From: Paenibacillus flagellatus
GTDB lineage: Bacteria > Bacillota > Bacilli > Paenibacillales > NBRC-103111
DNA length: 64,000 nt
Reading direction: 5' to 3'
NCBI RefSeq assembly: GCF_003217775.1
Contig: NZ_QJVJ01000013.1
Coordinates: 62,001-126,000 of the forward strand
Shown: positions 49,033 to 57,628 of the stretch, one piece after another
How positions within the stretch are numbered: position 1 is the stretch's first letter
Layout of the letters: each line of letters begins with the position of its first letter
Translations under genes and position numbers: made by a program
The notes under the pieces: generated by a model
Told to the model about the DNA's origin: nothing
The model's input: the letters and a program-made list of their open reading frames with translations, nothing else
Database searches by the model: none

Positions 49033-50718
49033 ATGTCGTGGAAACGCAAGACCAAGTGGACGTTGGCGATCGCCGCCGTTATCGTCTCCGGAGGCGGCGG
49101 CACGTATTGGTACATAACCGGTGCGAATCGTCCGGCGGCGACCGCGCAGGCGGCGGAATCGACCGCGACCGTGCAGAAAGGGAACATCCGGCTGTCCGTG
49201 TCGGGCACGTCCCAGTTCCAAACGCAGCGTATGCAGAACATAACGGCGCCGGCCGACGGCGTCATCCGGACGATGAATTTGACCCGCAGCCAGCCGGTCA
49301 AGCAGGGCGACGTGCTGCTGCAGCTATCCGACTCCGCGACGGAGGCGAGCTTGAAGGACGCGCAGACGACACTCGCCAAGCTGCAGCAAGATCTTGACGA
49401 GCTGCTGAACGAGCAGCAGAGCTTACGCATCGTCGCGCCCGGCGACGGCAAGCTGACGCTGGGCGCCAATATCGATGTCGGCTCGTCGATCAGCCAATCG
49501 GCGAAGGTCGGCACCGTATCGGCGAACGCGACGCTGACCGTGAAGCTGCTATTTCCGGTCGAGGAGGCGGCTCCGTTCGCCGCAGGCACGCCGGTCGATT
49601 TGGCCGTGGCCGGGTACGCGCTCTCGAGAACGGGGACCGTCAAGACGGTCGGCACCGAATGGAAGCCCGATGCGTCCGGCAATCGGCTCGTCGAGGTCGA
49701 GGTCGAAGTCGCCAACGACGGCACGCTCGACGCCGGTTTGGACGCGTCCGGCAGCGTCGCCGTGGGCGGGCGGGAGCTGAAAAGTACGGCGACCGCGAAG
49801 CTCGAGTACGCGAAGACGGTCGCCCTGTTGTCGGAAACGTCCGGTACGGTCGTCGAGCTGAAGAAGAAAACCGGGGACGTCGTCCGGGCCGGCGAAACCA
49901 TTGCGCTGATCGCGAACGATACGCTGCCGGCCTCGATCGCCTCGAAGCAAAATGAAATCGCCCGCCAGATGCGAACGGTGGACGATTTGCAAAAGCGGGT
50001 CGACGAGCTGACGGTGATAGCGCCGTTCGACGGCGTCTTCTCCACCGACTTCGCCAACCAGAAGACGAACGTGCTCGCCAATTTCCCCGTCGGCGCAAGC
50101 GTCGAAGCGGGAGCTTTGTTCGGGGCGGTCGCAAGTCTCGACGTCATGACGCTTCCGGTGCAGGTGGACGAGCTCGATTTGACGAGCATCAAGCCCGGAC
50201 TCCAGGCCGAAGTGACCGTCGACGCCATATCCGGCAAAAGGTTCGAAGGCGAGGTGATCCAAGTGTCGACCGTCGGCACGACGACGAACGGAGTGACGTA
50301 CTATGACGCCATCGTCGCGGTGGACAACAAGGACCAGCAGCTGAAATACGGCATGACCGGCACGGCGGAGGTGCTCATTCAAGACAAGCGAAACGTGCTC
50401 GTCCTGCCGGTCGAAGCGCTGCGCATCCAGCGGGGAGCCGCGACGGTAACGGTGCTGCGCGAGGACGGCACGAGGGAGGAGAACGTACCGGTCCAAATCG
50501 GCATCCGCAGCAAAACGCAGGTCGAAGTGACGGGCGGGCTGAAGGAGGGTGACCGGGTCGTCATCCCGACGAGGCAGACGACGCCGAACGGCACCCAGCA
50601 GCAGATCGACGCGCTCCGCCAACAGTTCCAGCAGGGCGGAGGAATGCCGCAGGGCGGCGGCCTCCCGCAAGGAGGAGCGCCGGGCGGCGGTGGGGGCGCG
50701 GCCGGGGGAGGAAGGTGA
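49033..50718 (+). CDS. MacA/HlyD-type membrane-fusion adaptor
   Basis: A 561-residue adaptor with an N-terminal membrane anchor (about 8-25), two biotinyl-lipoyl-like halves (NITAPADGVIRTMNLTRSQPVKQGDVLLQL and SGTVVELKKKTGDVVRAGE), a helical hairpin, a beta-barrel (LPVQVDELDLTSIKPG) and a membrane-proximal domain. It links a MacB-type ABC transporter to extracytoplasmic substrate. The last 30 residues are an unusual Gly/Pro/Gln tail (GGGMPQGGGLPQGGAPGGG). ATG 49033 has AGGAAGAGG upstream; the longer frame has none. Two response-regulator-type promoter arrays lie upstream. First gene of a four-gene operon; substrate unknown. Confidence 0.82.
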   Translation: MSWKRKTKWTLAIAAVIVSGGGGTYWYITGANRPAATAQAAESTATVQKGNIRLSVSGTSQFQTQRMQNITAPADGVIRTMNLTRSQPVKQGDVLLQLSDSATEASLKDAQTTLAKLQQDLDELLNEQQSLRIVAPGDGKLTLGANIDVGSSISQSAKVGTVSANATLTVKLLFPVEEAAPFAAGTPVDLAVAGYALSRTGTVKTVGTEWKPDASGNRLVEVEVEVANDGTLDAGLDASGSVAVGGRELKSTATAKLEYAKTVALLSETSGTVVELKKKTGDVVRAGETIALIANDTLPASIASKQNEIARQMRTVDDLQKRVDELTVIAPFDGVFSTDFANQKTNVLANFPVGASVEAGALFGAVASLDVMTLPVQVDELDLTSIKPGLQAEVTVDAISGKRFEGEVIQVSTVGTTTNGVTYYDAIVAVDNKDQQLKYGMTGTAEVLIQDKRNVLVLPVEALRIQRGAATVTVLREDGTREENVPVQIGIRSKTQVEVTGGLKEGDRVVIPTRQTTPNGTQQQIDALRQQFQQGGGMPQGGGLPQGGAPGGGGGAAGGGR

Positions 50719-50721
50719 CCG

Positions 50722-51432
50722 ATGAACATCATCGAACTGAGCGGCATTGGCAAAACGTACGGACGGGGTGCGGAGCAGGTGCAGATTTTGCGCAACGTGT
50801 CGCTGTCCGTCGCCGCCGGCGACTTCGTGGCGATCGTCGGTCCGAGCGGCTCGGGGAAATCGACGCTCATGAACACGATCGGGCTGCTCGATACGCCGAC
50901 GGAAGGAACGTACGTCTTGGACGGCGTCGCGACGGAGCGCCTGAGCGACAGCCAGATGGCGGCGGTACGCAACAAGAAGATCGGGTTCATTTTTCAGCAG
51001 TTCAACCTGCTGCCCCGGCTGACCGCGCTCGAAAACGTCGAGCTGCCGCTAATCTACGCCGGCGTCGGCACAAGCGAGCGGAGGGAGCGGGCGAGAAGGA
51101 TGCTCGAGTCGCTCGGCATGGGAGCCCGCGTCGGCCATAGGCCGAGTCAGCTGTCGGGCGGCCAGCAGCAGCGCGTGGCGATCGCGCGGGCGCTGGCGGG
51201 CTCCCCGTCGCTGCTGCTGGCCGACGAGCCGACCGGCGCGCTCGATTCGAAGACGGGCCAGGAGGTGCTCGATCTGATGATCGAGCTGAACGCGCAAGGC
51301 AACACGATCGTGCTCATCACGCACGATCCGCACATCGCGGAGCATGCCGCGAGAGTCGTCTCCATCCGCGACGGGGCCATCGTGGAGGATCGGATCAACG
51401 AGACGACGGCGAGGCGGGTGAAGCGCGCATGA
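50722..51432 (+). CDS. MacB/LolD-type ABC transporter ATPase
   Basis: A 236-residue ATPase: Walker A GPSGSGKST, signature LSGGQQQRVA, Walker B LLLADEPTGALDSKTG, and H-loop ITHD. It belongs to the MacB/LolD mechanotransmission group, which works with FtsX-domain permeases. AGGAAGGTGA spans the end of the adaptor gene, and its stop overlaps the permease start by ATGA. It should power export or extraction of a peptide or lipid-linked compound. Confidence 0.88.
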   Translation: MNIIELSGIGKTYGRGAEQVQILRNVSLSVAAGDFVAIVGPSGSGKSTLMNTIGLLDTPTEGTYVLDGVATERLSDSQMAAVRNKKIGFIFQQFNLLPRLTALENVELPLIYAGVGTSERRERARRMLESLGMGARVGHRPSQLSGGQQQRVAIARALAGSPSLLLADEPTGALDSKTGQEVLDLMIELNAQGNTIVLITHDPHIAEHAARVVSIRDGAIVEDRINETTARRVKRA

Positions 51433-52607
51433 ACGTGCTGGAGCTGCTGTCGATGGCGATGCGCACCGTCATGAGCAAGCCGATGCGTACGCTGCTTACG
51501 ATGCTCGGCGTCATTATCGGCGTCGCCTCCGTCGTGACGCTCGTCGCGATCGGACAAGGGACGACCGCGAAAATCGAGGAGCAGTACGAAAGCATGGGTA
51601 CGAACCTGCTCATCGTCAATTTGCTCGGCAACGGCCGGGCGACCCAGCTCGAATACGACAAGCTGATGGAGCTGGAGCTGCTTCCGGAAATCGAATCGGT
51701 CGCCCCCACGGTCGGCAAAAACGGCGCGAACGTCAAGTACGACCGGACGACGGAGACGTTCAACGTGACCGGGACGAACGATCGTTTCTTCTCCCTGATG
51801 AAGCTGGAGCTGGACGCCGGCCGGTTCCTCGTGCCGGCGGACAACGAATTCCGCAACCCGGTCGCCGTCATCGGCAGCGAGGCGGCGGAGACGCTGTTCG
51901 GCAGCGCCGATCCGGTCGGACAGGACGTCCATATCGACGGCGTCGTCTTCACGATCGTCGGCAAGCTGAAGGCGAAAGGGTCGAATATCGGCGGCACGTC
52001 CGTCGACAATACGATCGTGACGCCGCTCGAGACGGTTCGCCGGACGTTCAAGCTCGGCCAAATCCGCACGACCTATGTGGAAGCGCCCGACGTCGAGCGG
52101 CTGACCGAGGCGCAGACGGCGATGACGCAATTTTTGACGGCGCAGTTCAAGAGCGGCAGCGGCTTCCGGGTCACGAACCAGGACGAGCTGCTGAACGCGA
52201 GTAAGGAGGCGTCGAGCTCGCTGACCAATCAGCTGATCAGCGTCGCCTTGATCTCGCTGCTCGTGGGCGGCATCGGCATCATGAATATCATGCTCGTCAC
52301 GGTCAGCGAGCGGACGCGGGAAATCGGCATCCGCAAGTCGATCGGGGGACAGCGACGCCACATTTTGATGCAATTTTTGACCGAGGCGACGGTTATAAGC
52401 GGCTTGGGCGGATTGATCGGGCTTCTGCTCGGCATCGCCGCCGCGCTCGGATGGCCGCTCTTGAACCCGGATCAGCCGACGAAGCTGTCGCTGACGTTCG
52501 GTTTGTACGCATTTTTGTTCTCCGTCCTGGTCGGCATTCTGTTCGGCTTTTATCCGGCCAACAAAGCTTCGCGATTGAAGCCGATCGATGCGCTTCGCTT
52601 CGACTGA
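51429..52607 (+). CDS. MacB-type ABC permease
   Basis: A 392-residue permease: an N-terminal helix (about 20-42, LLTMLGVIIGVASVVTLVAI), a MacB periplasmic core domain of about 220 residues, and three C-terminal FtsX helices (about 265-385) with SERTREIGIRKSIGGQRRHIL. This four-helix layout is the MacB fold lacking a fused ATPase, as usual in Gram-positive bacteria. Coupled by an ATGA overlap to the ATPase gene. Works with the adaptor encoded first in the operon. Confidence 0.88.
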   Translation: MNVLELLSMAMRTVMSKPMRTLLTMLGVIIGVASVVTLVAIGQGTTAKIEEQYESMGTNLLIVNLLGNGRATQLEYDKLMELELLPEIESVAPTVGKNGANVKYDRTTETFNVTGTNDRFFSLMKLELDAGRFLVPADNEFRNPVAVIGSEAAETLFGSADPVGQDVHIDGVVFTIVGKLKAKGSNIGGTSVDNTIVTPLETVRRTFKLGQIRTTYVEAPDVERLTEAQTAMTQFLTAQFKSGSGFRVTNQDELLNASKEASSSLTNQLISVALISLLVGGIGIMNIMLVTVSERTREIGIRKSIGGQRRHILMQFLTEATVISGLGGLIGLLLGIAAALGWPLLNPDQPTKLSLTFGLYAFLFSVLVGILFGFYPANKASRLKPIDALRFD

Positions 52608-52628
52608 ACACGAAAGGGAGGGAACCGG

Positions 52629-54731
52629 ATGAGAAATTCATACGCGGGGAGCCGGCTTCGGCGGGCGGCGATGACGGCGGTCGCGGCATTGCTGGCCGCA
52701 TGTGCCGCGCTGCTGCCGCTGATCGCGCACGCCGCCAAGGAAGGCGTATATGGGAACGGCGACGTTTTCTTTACCTTGGAGAACGTCCGGTACTCGGAAG
52801 GCGCTGACGACGCGATCGTGCGGTTTGCGGTCGCACTGCATAACGGCGGGGCGACGGCGGTCGACTACAACGGCTACGGCGTGCGGGTCGTCGACGCCGC
52901 GGGAATCGGCCATTCCGCTCGCCTAACCGGGAAATCGGTCGCCAGGGTAGCGGCCGGCCGGGAGCAATCGTTCCCGTACGAGGCTCGCGTGGGGAAAGGG
53001 ACGGGCACGGACTCGCTGCGCGTCGTCGTCTTCGCATGGGATCGGGCGGCCGCAACCGGAATGAACGATATCGGCACGTTCTCCGTTTCGGCCGCGATGG
53101 AAGCGGCCGCCGCCGAAGGGACCGTGCCGGAGGCGTCGGTGTCGCTCGGGCAAATCGACGCCACGATCAACAGCGACGCCCGGGTCGCATTTCGGGTCGG
53201 AACCGAATATCTCGTGAGGGAAAATGGGGAGTGGACCGTATACGTCGACCTGACCGCGACGAACGCCGGCGATGCCGCGGTGACGCTGCCGGCGGGGCTC
53301 GCCATCCGGCTGCAGGACGCCGAAGGACGGACGGTCGCGGCCGAGGCGGTCGACGGCGCGGACAAGACGCTGCTTCCGGGCGCCGCGCAGCGGATGACGG
53401 TGAAGGCGGCCGTCCCCGACGGCGGCGCGACCGGCCAGTGGTCGCTGCTGTTCGCGAACGGAACGGGTACCGACGCCGTCGTGCTGGACAGCTTGCCGAT
53501 CGGCGGCGGGCGGAAGGCCGCGACGATCGGGGAAGCGCGTCCGCTGAAGGACGGGCAGGGCCGGGAGACGGTATCGGTACGTGCGTCGTCCGCCGTCATC
53601 ACCGAAACCGAGGCGGGACTGTGGGTACGCGCCGACGTGACGGTGTCCAACGACAAGCCGCAAGTCGCGGCGCTGCCCGGCTTGTCGGCGGTGTTGCAGG
53701 CGAGAGGGGACGACGTGAGCGTACCGGCGAACGATACCGGGACGCATCCGGCATACTTGTCGCAGGGCGAATCCGAGACGTATTCGTTTCGCGCTTTGCT
53801 TCCGAAAGGAGTCGCCCCGGACGAGCTGGAGCTGGCGCTGTTCGGCACCCGCGGCGGAAGCGTCTCCTCCGCGGCCGCGGCCGACTCGCAGCGGTCGTCT
53901 CCGGCTTACCCGGTGCTGATCGTCGACCTGCGCGGCGCCGAGACGATGCGGCAGGACGAGGGAGCTGACTACCGGCTTGGAGACGCGATCGGCTTGGCGC
54001 TCGACGGCAAGCTCGAGGCGTCCGTCACCGAGCTCGAGCTGTACGACAACGAAACGTACGGCTTCAAGACGGCCGTCGCCAAGGTGAAGCTGACGAATGC
54101 GGATACGGTGTCGCTGCCGCTTCCGGATCTGGGCTTAGCGCTTGCGGACGATAGCGGACGCGTCTACAGCGGTACGGTCCAGTCCGGCGCCGTCGAAACG
54201 CTGGCGTCGGGCTCGAGCTACATGAGGACGTATTCGTTCATGATGCCCGAGGCGGACGAGTCGGGCCGTTACGAGCTGCGGTTCTACGACGGCTCGGACG
54301 CATCGGTCTCCCCGCCGCCGCTCGGGTCGGTCCGGCTCGCCTTCGGCGACGACGACTCGTCGGACGACGTATGGAACGTGTACCCGTACCGGATCGAGCT
54401 GCGCGACTCCGACTTGATGCTGAACGGTACGCTCGGCACAACGTTTGCCTACGCCTTGACATTCAACGTCCGGCTCGAGCGCAAGGAGCCGGTCGTAAGC
54501 GACGCGACCGTCTCCAAGCTCCGGTTCGACCTCGTCGACCCGTTCGGACTCGTCATCGCGAGCCAGTCGCTTCCGTTCCAAGGCGCGACGAAGCTGCTCG
54601 ACGGCGGCAACAGCGTAACGTTCTCCAACCTGAAGGTCGACCAGTTCAGCTCGACGAACCGCGTATTGGTTTACGAGACGGTGGAGACGCCGAACGGGAC
54701 CGTGTCGCGAAAGCTCGGGGCGTTGGAATAA
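52629..54731 (+). CDS. Large exported protein of unknown function in a MacAB-like operon
   Basis: A 700-residue protein with a signal peptide (hydrophobic 13-33, cleavage near AHA). The rest appears to be four to five beta-sandwich domains of about 130 residues, each with strand patterns like FFTLENVRYSEGADDAIVRFAVALHNGG and TEYLVRENGEWTVYVDLTATNAGDA, resembling DUF4352-type or Ig-like domains. No catalytic motif or anchor is visible. GGGAGGGAACC precedes ATG 52629, 22 bp after the permease gene, so it belongs to the export operon and may be its sensor, substrate-binding or surface component. Unknown in detail. Confidence 0.65.
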   Translation: MRNSYAGSRLRRAAMTAVAALLAACAALLPLIAHAAKEGVYGNGDVFFTLENVRYSEGADDAIVRFAVALHNGGATAVDYNGYGVRVVDAAGIGHSARLTGKSVARVAAGREQSFPYEARVGKGTGTDSLRVVVFAWDRAAATGMNDIGTFSVSAAMEAAAAEGTVPEASVSLGQIDATINSDARVAFRVGTEYLVRENGEWTVYVDLTATNAGDAAVTLPAGLAIRLQDAEGRTVAAEAVDGADKTLLPGAAQRMTVKAAVPDGGATGQWSLLFANGTGTDAVVLDSLPIGGGRKAATIGEARPLKDGQGRETVSVRASSAVITETEAGLWVRADVTVSNDKPQVAALPGLSAVLQARGDDVSVPANDTGTHPAYLSQGESETYSFRALLPKGVAPDELELALFGTRGGSVSSAAAADSQRSSPAYPVLIVDLRGAETMRQDEGADYRLGDAIGLALDGKLEASVTELELYDNETYGFKTAVAKVKLTNADTVSLPLPDLGLALADDSGRVYSGTVQSGAVETLASGSSYMRTYSFMMPEADESGRYELRFYDGSDASVSPPPLGSVRLAFGDDDSSDDVWNVYPYRIELRDSDLMLNGTLGTTFAYALTFNVRLERKEPVVSDATVSKLRFDLVDPFGLVIASQSLPFQGATKLLDGGNSVTFSNLKVDQFSSTNRVLVYETVETPNGTVSRKLGALE

Positions 54732-54751
54732 AGAAATATGAACAACGAAAG

Positions 54752-54784
54752 CGTCCCCGGCCGTTGCATCCCGGGGACGTTTTG
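54752..54784 (+). terminator. Terminator of the MacAB-like operon
   Basis: CGTCCCCGG (54752-54760) and CCGGGGACG (54771-54779), then TTTTGTT. Confidence 0.85.
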
Positions 54785-54801
54785 TTATGCGATGGAGCCC
54801 G

Positions 54802-55031
54802 TTACCGCTGAGGCGCCGTCAAATCTTCGGCGATCCGGATCAATTGTTCCTTGGTCAGCGGACTGTCTTGGATATCCGATAACGTGAAATGCAACCGAGC
54901 TGCTCGTTCAGCCATCCCAGCCGGTTTTTGCCCGCCTCTACGGGATGGCTTCCTTCGCCCGCTTGGATATAATAGGCTTCGATTCCGTGGACGAGCAGCT
55001 TCTCGGCCGTATCCCGGTCGTTCTGCGTGAC
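54802..55031 (-). pseudogene. Remnant of a DUF4367-like protein gene
   Basis: On the minus strand one frame reads TAEKLLVHGIEAYYIQAGEG then GWLNEQLG and runs into a stop; a +1 shift continues with LHFTLSDIQDSPLTKEQLIR and IAEDLT to TAA at 54802. Together these resemble the C-terminal domain of DUF4367-type anti-sigma-associated or sporulation lipoproteins, which end in a xLSKEELIKIAESL-like helix. A stop lies immediately upstream and no start is visible. I take it as a frameshifted, truncated relic; family assignment is tentative. Confidence 0.5.
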
Positions 55032-55114
55032 CTAATCCGCCGGCGGCCTCGCTCCACCATGCCGAACGGGTTGTCCTCCCCGCGCTTTGAAGGTATGCTG
55101 GGAACGGAGCGAAC

Positions 55115-55169
55115 GTTCAGCGGACTTTCAGGCTGCGCTCAGGATGATTTCAGCGGTCCGTCCGATAAT
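55115..55169 (+). promoter_or_regulatory. Promoter array 3: four TCAG repeats at 11-bp period and -10
   Basis: TCAG cores begin at 55117, 55128, 55139 and 55150, all exact. The -10 GATAAT is at 55164-55169, again 14 bp from the start of the last core as in array 1. It lies 40 bp before the response-regulator start, implying autoregulation. Confidence 0.75.
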
Positions 55170-55208
55170 AAGACCAAGGACGAAAGCGAATTGCGGAGGG
55201 CACATGCC

Positions 55209-55892
55209 ATGCGGCAGATGAAAGGGATCAAACTGTTGCTCGTCGACGACGAGCCGAATATTTTGCAATTTTTGGAGCTCGGGCTCGTGAACGAAGGCTT
55301 CGAGGTACAGACGGCCCAGGACGGGCTCTCCGCGATTACGATCGCGAAGCAGTTCCAGCCGCACGTCGCCATCCTCGACGTCATGATGCCCGGCATGGAC
55401 GGCTTCGAAGTGTGCAAGCTGCTGAAGAAGACGGAGAACGTGGCGGTCATCATGCTCACCGCGAAGGACGAGGTGGACGACCGGGTGAAAGGGCTGACGC
55501 TCGGCGCCGACGACTACGTCGTGAAGCCGTTCAGCTTCGAGGAGCTGCTCGCCCGCATCCACGCGCGGGTTCGCAACCAGTTCCCGAACTTGCTCGGCGA
55601 GGTCGCGGTCGGCCCGTTCCGCATCGACGACCGGCGCAAGGAGATCGTCTACGACGGGCGGGTGCTCGAGTTGTCTCCGACCGAGTACGAACTGCTCAAG
55701 TTCATGGTGATCAATCACGGGATCGTGCTGAGCAAGAGCATGATCTTGGATAAAGTGTGGGGATACGACTTCGGAGGGGAAGAAAATATCGTGGAAGTGT
55801 ACATCCGGTCGCTGCGCGACAAGCTGAAGGACAAAGAGCATCGCGTCATCCGTACGCTGCGGGGCGCCGGCTACCGGATCGATGCGACATGA
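55209..55892 (+). CDS. OmpR-family response regulator
   Basis: A 227-residue regulator. Receiver domain residues 1-120 with acidic pair DDE (13-15), phosphorylation site D57 in LDVMMPG and the switch lysine in VVKPFSF; winged helix 130-227 ending RTLRGAGYRID. GGAGGG lies 8 bp before ATG 55209; the longer upstream frame is not supported. The stop overlaps the kinase start by ATGA. The 11-bp TCAG arrays before this gene and before the MacA-like gene make those its probable binding sites. Confidence 0.88.
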   Translation: MRQMKGIKLLLVDDEPNILQFLELGLVNEGFEVQTAQDGLSAITIAKQFQPHVAILDVMMPGMDGFEVCKLLKKTENVAVIMLTAKDEVDDRVKGLTLGADDYVVKPFSFEELLARIHARVRNQFPNLLGEVAVGPFRIDDRRKEIVYDGRVLELSPTEYELLKFMVINHGIVLSKSMILDKVWGYDFGGEENIVEVYIRSLRDKLKDKEHRVIRTLRGAGYRIDAT

Positions 55893-57466
55893 AGAACGCC
55901 CGTCTCCGCCTACCGCCGATGCTGACGCCGCATTCGCTGCGGTTCCAGCTGCTGTCGCGCTCCCTGCTCGTCATGACCGTCATCCTGCTGTTCATCGGCA
56001 TTTTCCAATACGTATTCATGCGCGAATTTCTGTTCCAGAACAAAGCGGAAACGATGCAGAGCCAGCTGCGCTCCGTCTCCCGCGACGTGCTGCCTAATAT
56101 CGTCGGAGGAGTCGACGGAGAGCCGTCCGGCGTTCCGCAAGGAGGTTCCCAACGGGGAGGGCAGGGCGGCTCCCAAGCAGGGCCGCAAGGCGGGCCCGAC
56201 GGGGCCGGTCCGGGGCGGAAGCCGATGTTTGTTTTCCCGGATATGGCGTTTGCCGTCATCGACAATGCCGGAACGTTCACAAACATGTCCGACTGGCCGG
56301 GGGCGGGAACGCCTCCGCAGCTGGCCCCGGAGCAATACGAAGCGGCGAAATCGAAACGGATGGACGCCAACGCCGAAGTGAATTATACGATCGCGCGCGA
56401 CGCCGAAGGGGACGAGCAGCTCGTCGTCCTGCAGCCGATCGACATGCGCGGCCGCCTGTTCGGGGTCGCCCAATTGAGCATGAAGACGTCGCTGATCATG
56501 GATGTGGCGGTCAGCCAGCTGATCGCGTTCGTCTCGCTGTCACTGCTCGCGCTGCTGCTCGGTCTGCTCGCGTTCGTGCCGGTGCTGCGGCGGACGCTCG
56601 TCCCGCTGTCGAAAATCGTACGCACGGTGGAGCGGATCGACGCCGGCAATCTCGACGAACGGTTCCCCGCGAAGCAGGGCCAATTGGAGCTGGACCGGCT
56701 GGCGATGTCGTTCAACGGCATGCTGGAGCGGCTCGAGGCGTCTTTCGAGGCCGAGAAGGAGGCGAAGGAGCAGATGCGCCGGTTCGTCGCCGACGCCTCG
56801 CACGAGCTGCGCACCCCGCTCACGTCGATTCACGGCTTTCTGGAGGTGCTGCTGCGCGGCGCCGCGAACCAGCCGGACCAGCTTCACCGGGCGCTGAACA
56901 GCATGTACGGCGAGTCGGAGCGGATCAACAAGCTGGTGCGGGACTTGCTGCTGCTCGCGAAGCTGGACCAGGCCCCGGCCTTCGAGAGAAAGGAAGGAGA
57001 GCTGGACGTCCTGCTGCAGGAGATGGAGCCCCAGCTCCGGCTGCTAGCCGGAGGCCGCGACGTCGCGTTCCGCCTCGCTCCCGAGGCGCGCTGCATGTAC
57101 GACGCCGACAAGATGAAGCAGGTCGTGCTGAATTTGTTCCACAACGCCGTCCAGCATACGGACCCGGAGAGCGGACGCATCGAGATCTCCGTCGGCATCG
57201 TTCCGGACGGCGTGGAGCTGACGGTGAAGGACAACGGGCCCGGAATTCCGGAGGAGCACCTGCCCCGCGTCTTCGACCGGTTTTACCGGAGCGAATCGTC
57301 GCGCACCCGCAAGTCGGGCGGAGCGGGGCTCGGCTTGTCCATCACGCGGTCGATCGTCGACCTTCACGGCGGCACGATTCGGGCGGAGAGCCGAGCCGGG
57401 GAAGGCGCGGCGTTCCATGTCACGCTGCCGGCGCCGCGCACGGCGGCCGTTTCCGCGGACGGATAA
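55889..57466 (+). CDS. Sensor histidine kinase with Gly/Pro/Gln-rich sensor segment
   Basis: A 525-residue kinase: helices at about 23-45 and 208-231, an extracytoplasmic domain of about 160 residues, HAMP (about 232-285), phosphoacceptor H305 in DASHELRTP, and an HATPase with NLFHNAVQH, DNGPGIPEEHL and GGAGLGLSI. Residues about 78-111 of the sensor domain are a low-complexity Gly/Gln/Pro run (GVPQGGSQRGGQGGSQAGPQ), matching in style the tail of the adaptor at 49033. It should phosphorylate the regulator encoded just upstream and so control the export operon. Signal unknown. Confidence 0.87.
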   Translation: MKNARLRLPPMLTPHSLRFQLLSRSLLVMTVILLFIGIFQYVFMREFLFQNKAETMQSQLRSVSRDVLPNIVGGVDGEPSGVPQGGSQRGGQGGSQAGPQGGPDGAGPGRKPMFVFPDMAFAVIDNAGTFTNMSDWPGAGTPPQLAPEQYEAAKSKRMDANAEVNYTIARDAEGDEQLVVLQPIDMRGRLFGVAQLSMKTSLIMDVAVSQLIAFVSLSLLALLLGLLAFVPVLRRTLVPLSKIVRTVERIDAGNLDERFPAKQGQLELDRLAMSFNGMLERLEASFEAEKEAKEQMRRFVADASHELRTPLTSIHGFLEVLLRGAANQPDQLHRALNSMYGESERINKLVRDLLLLAKLDQAPAFERKEGELDVLLQEMEPQLRLLAGGRDVAFRLAPEARCMYDADKMKQVVLNLFHNAVQHTDPESGRIEISVGIVPDGVELTVKDNGPGIPEEHLPRVFDRFYRSESSRTRKSGGAGLGLSITRSIVDLHGGTIRAESRAGEGAAFHVTLPAPRTAAVSADG

Positions 57467-57504
57467 CCGGGAAGCCGCCGAAGACAATCGCCTATAAGCG
57501 AAAG

Positions 57505-57534
57505 ACGCCATGATCCGTTCATGGCGTTATTTTT
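57505..57534 (+). terminator. Terminator of the two-component operon
   Basis: ACGCCATGA (57505-57513) and TCATGGCGT (57519-57527), then TATTTTT. Confidence 0.9.
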
Positions 57535-57628
57535 GCGTTCCCCGAATACTCCCGCAAGCATAAGATGGGGCTTGCCGACAAAGGATAAAAACGCCAGTTT
57601 TGGCCATCATCTTGCGGGGGGTCGAGCG

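Noticed and set aside
57528-57628. SigG-type forespore promoter before the ger operon
   Set aside because: GAATA and CATAAG elements are present but only about 10 bp apart, too close for a SigG promoter.
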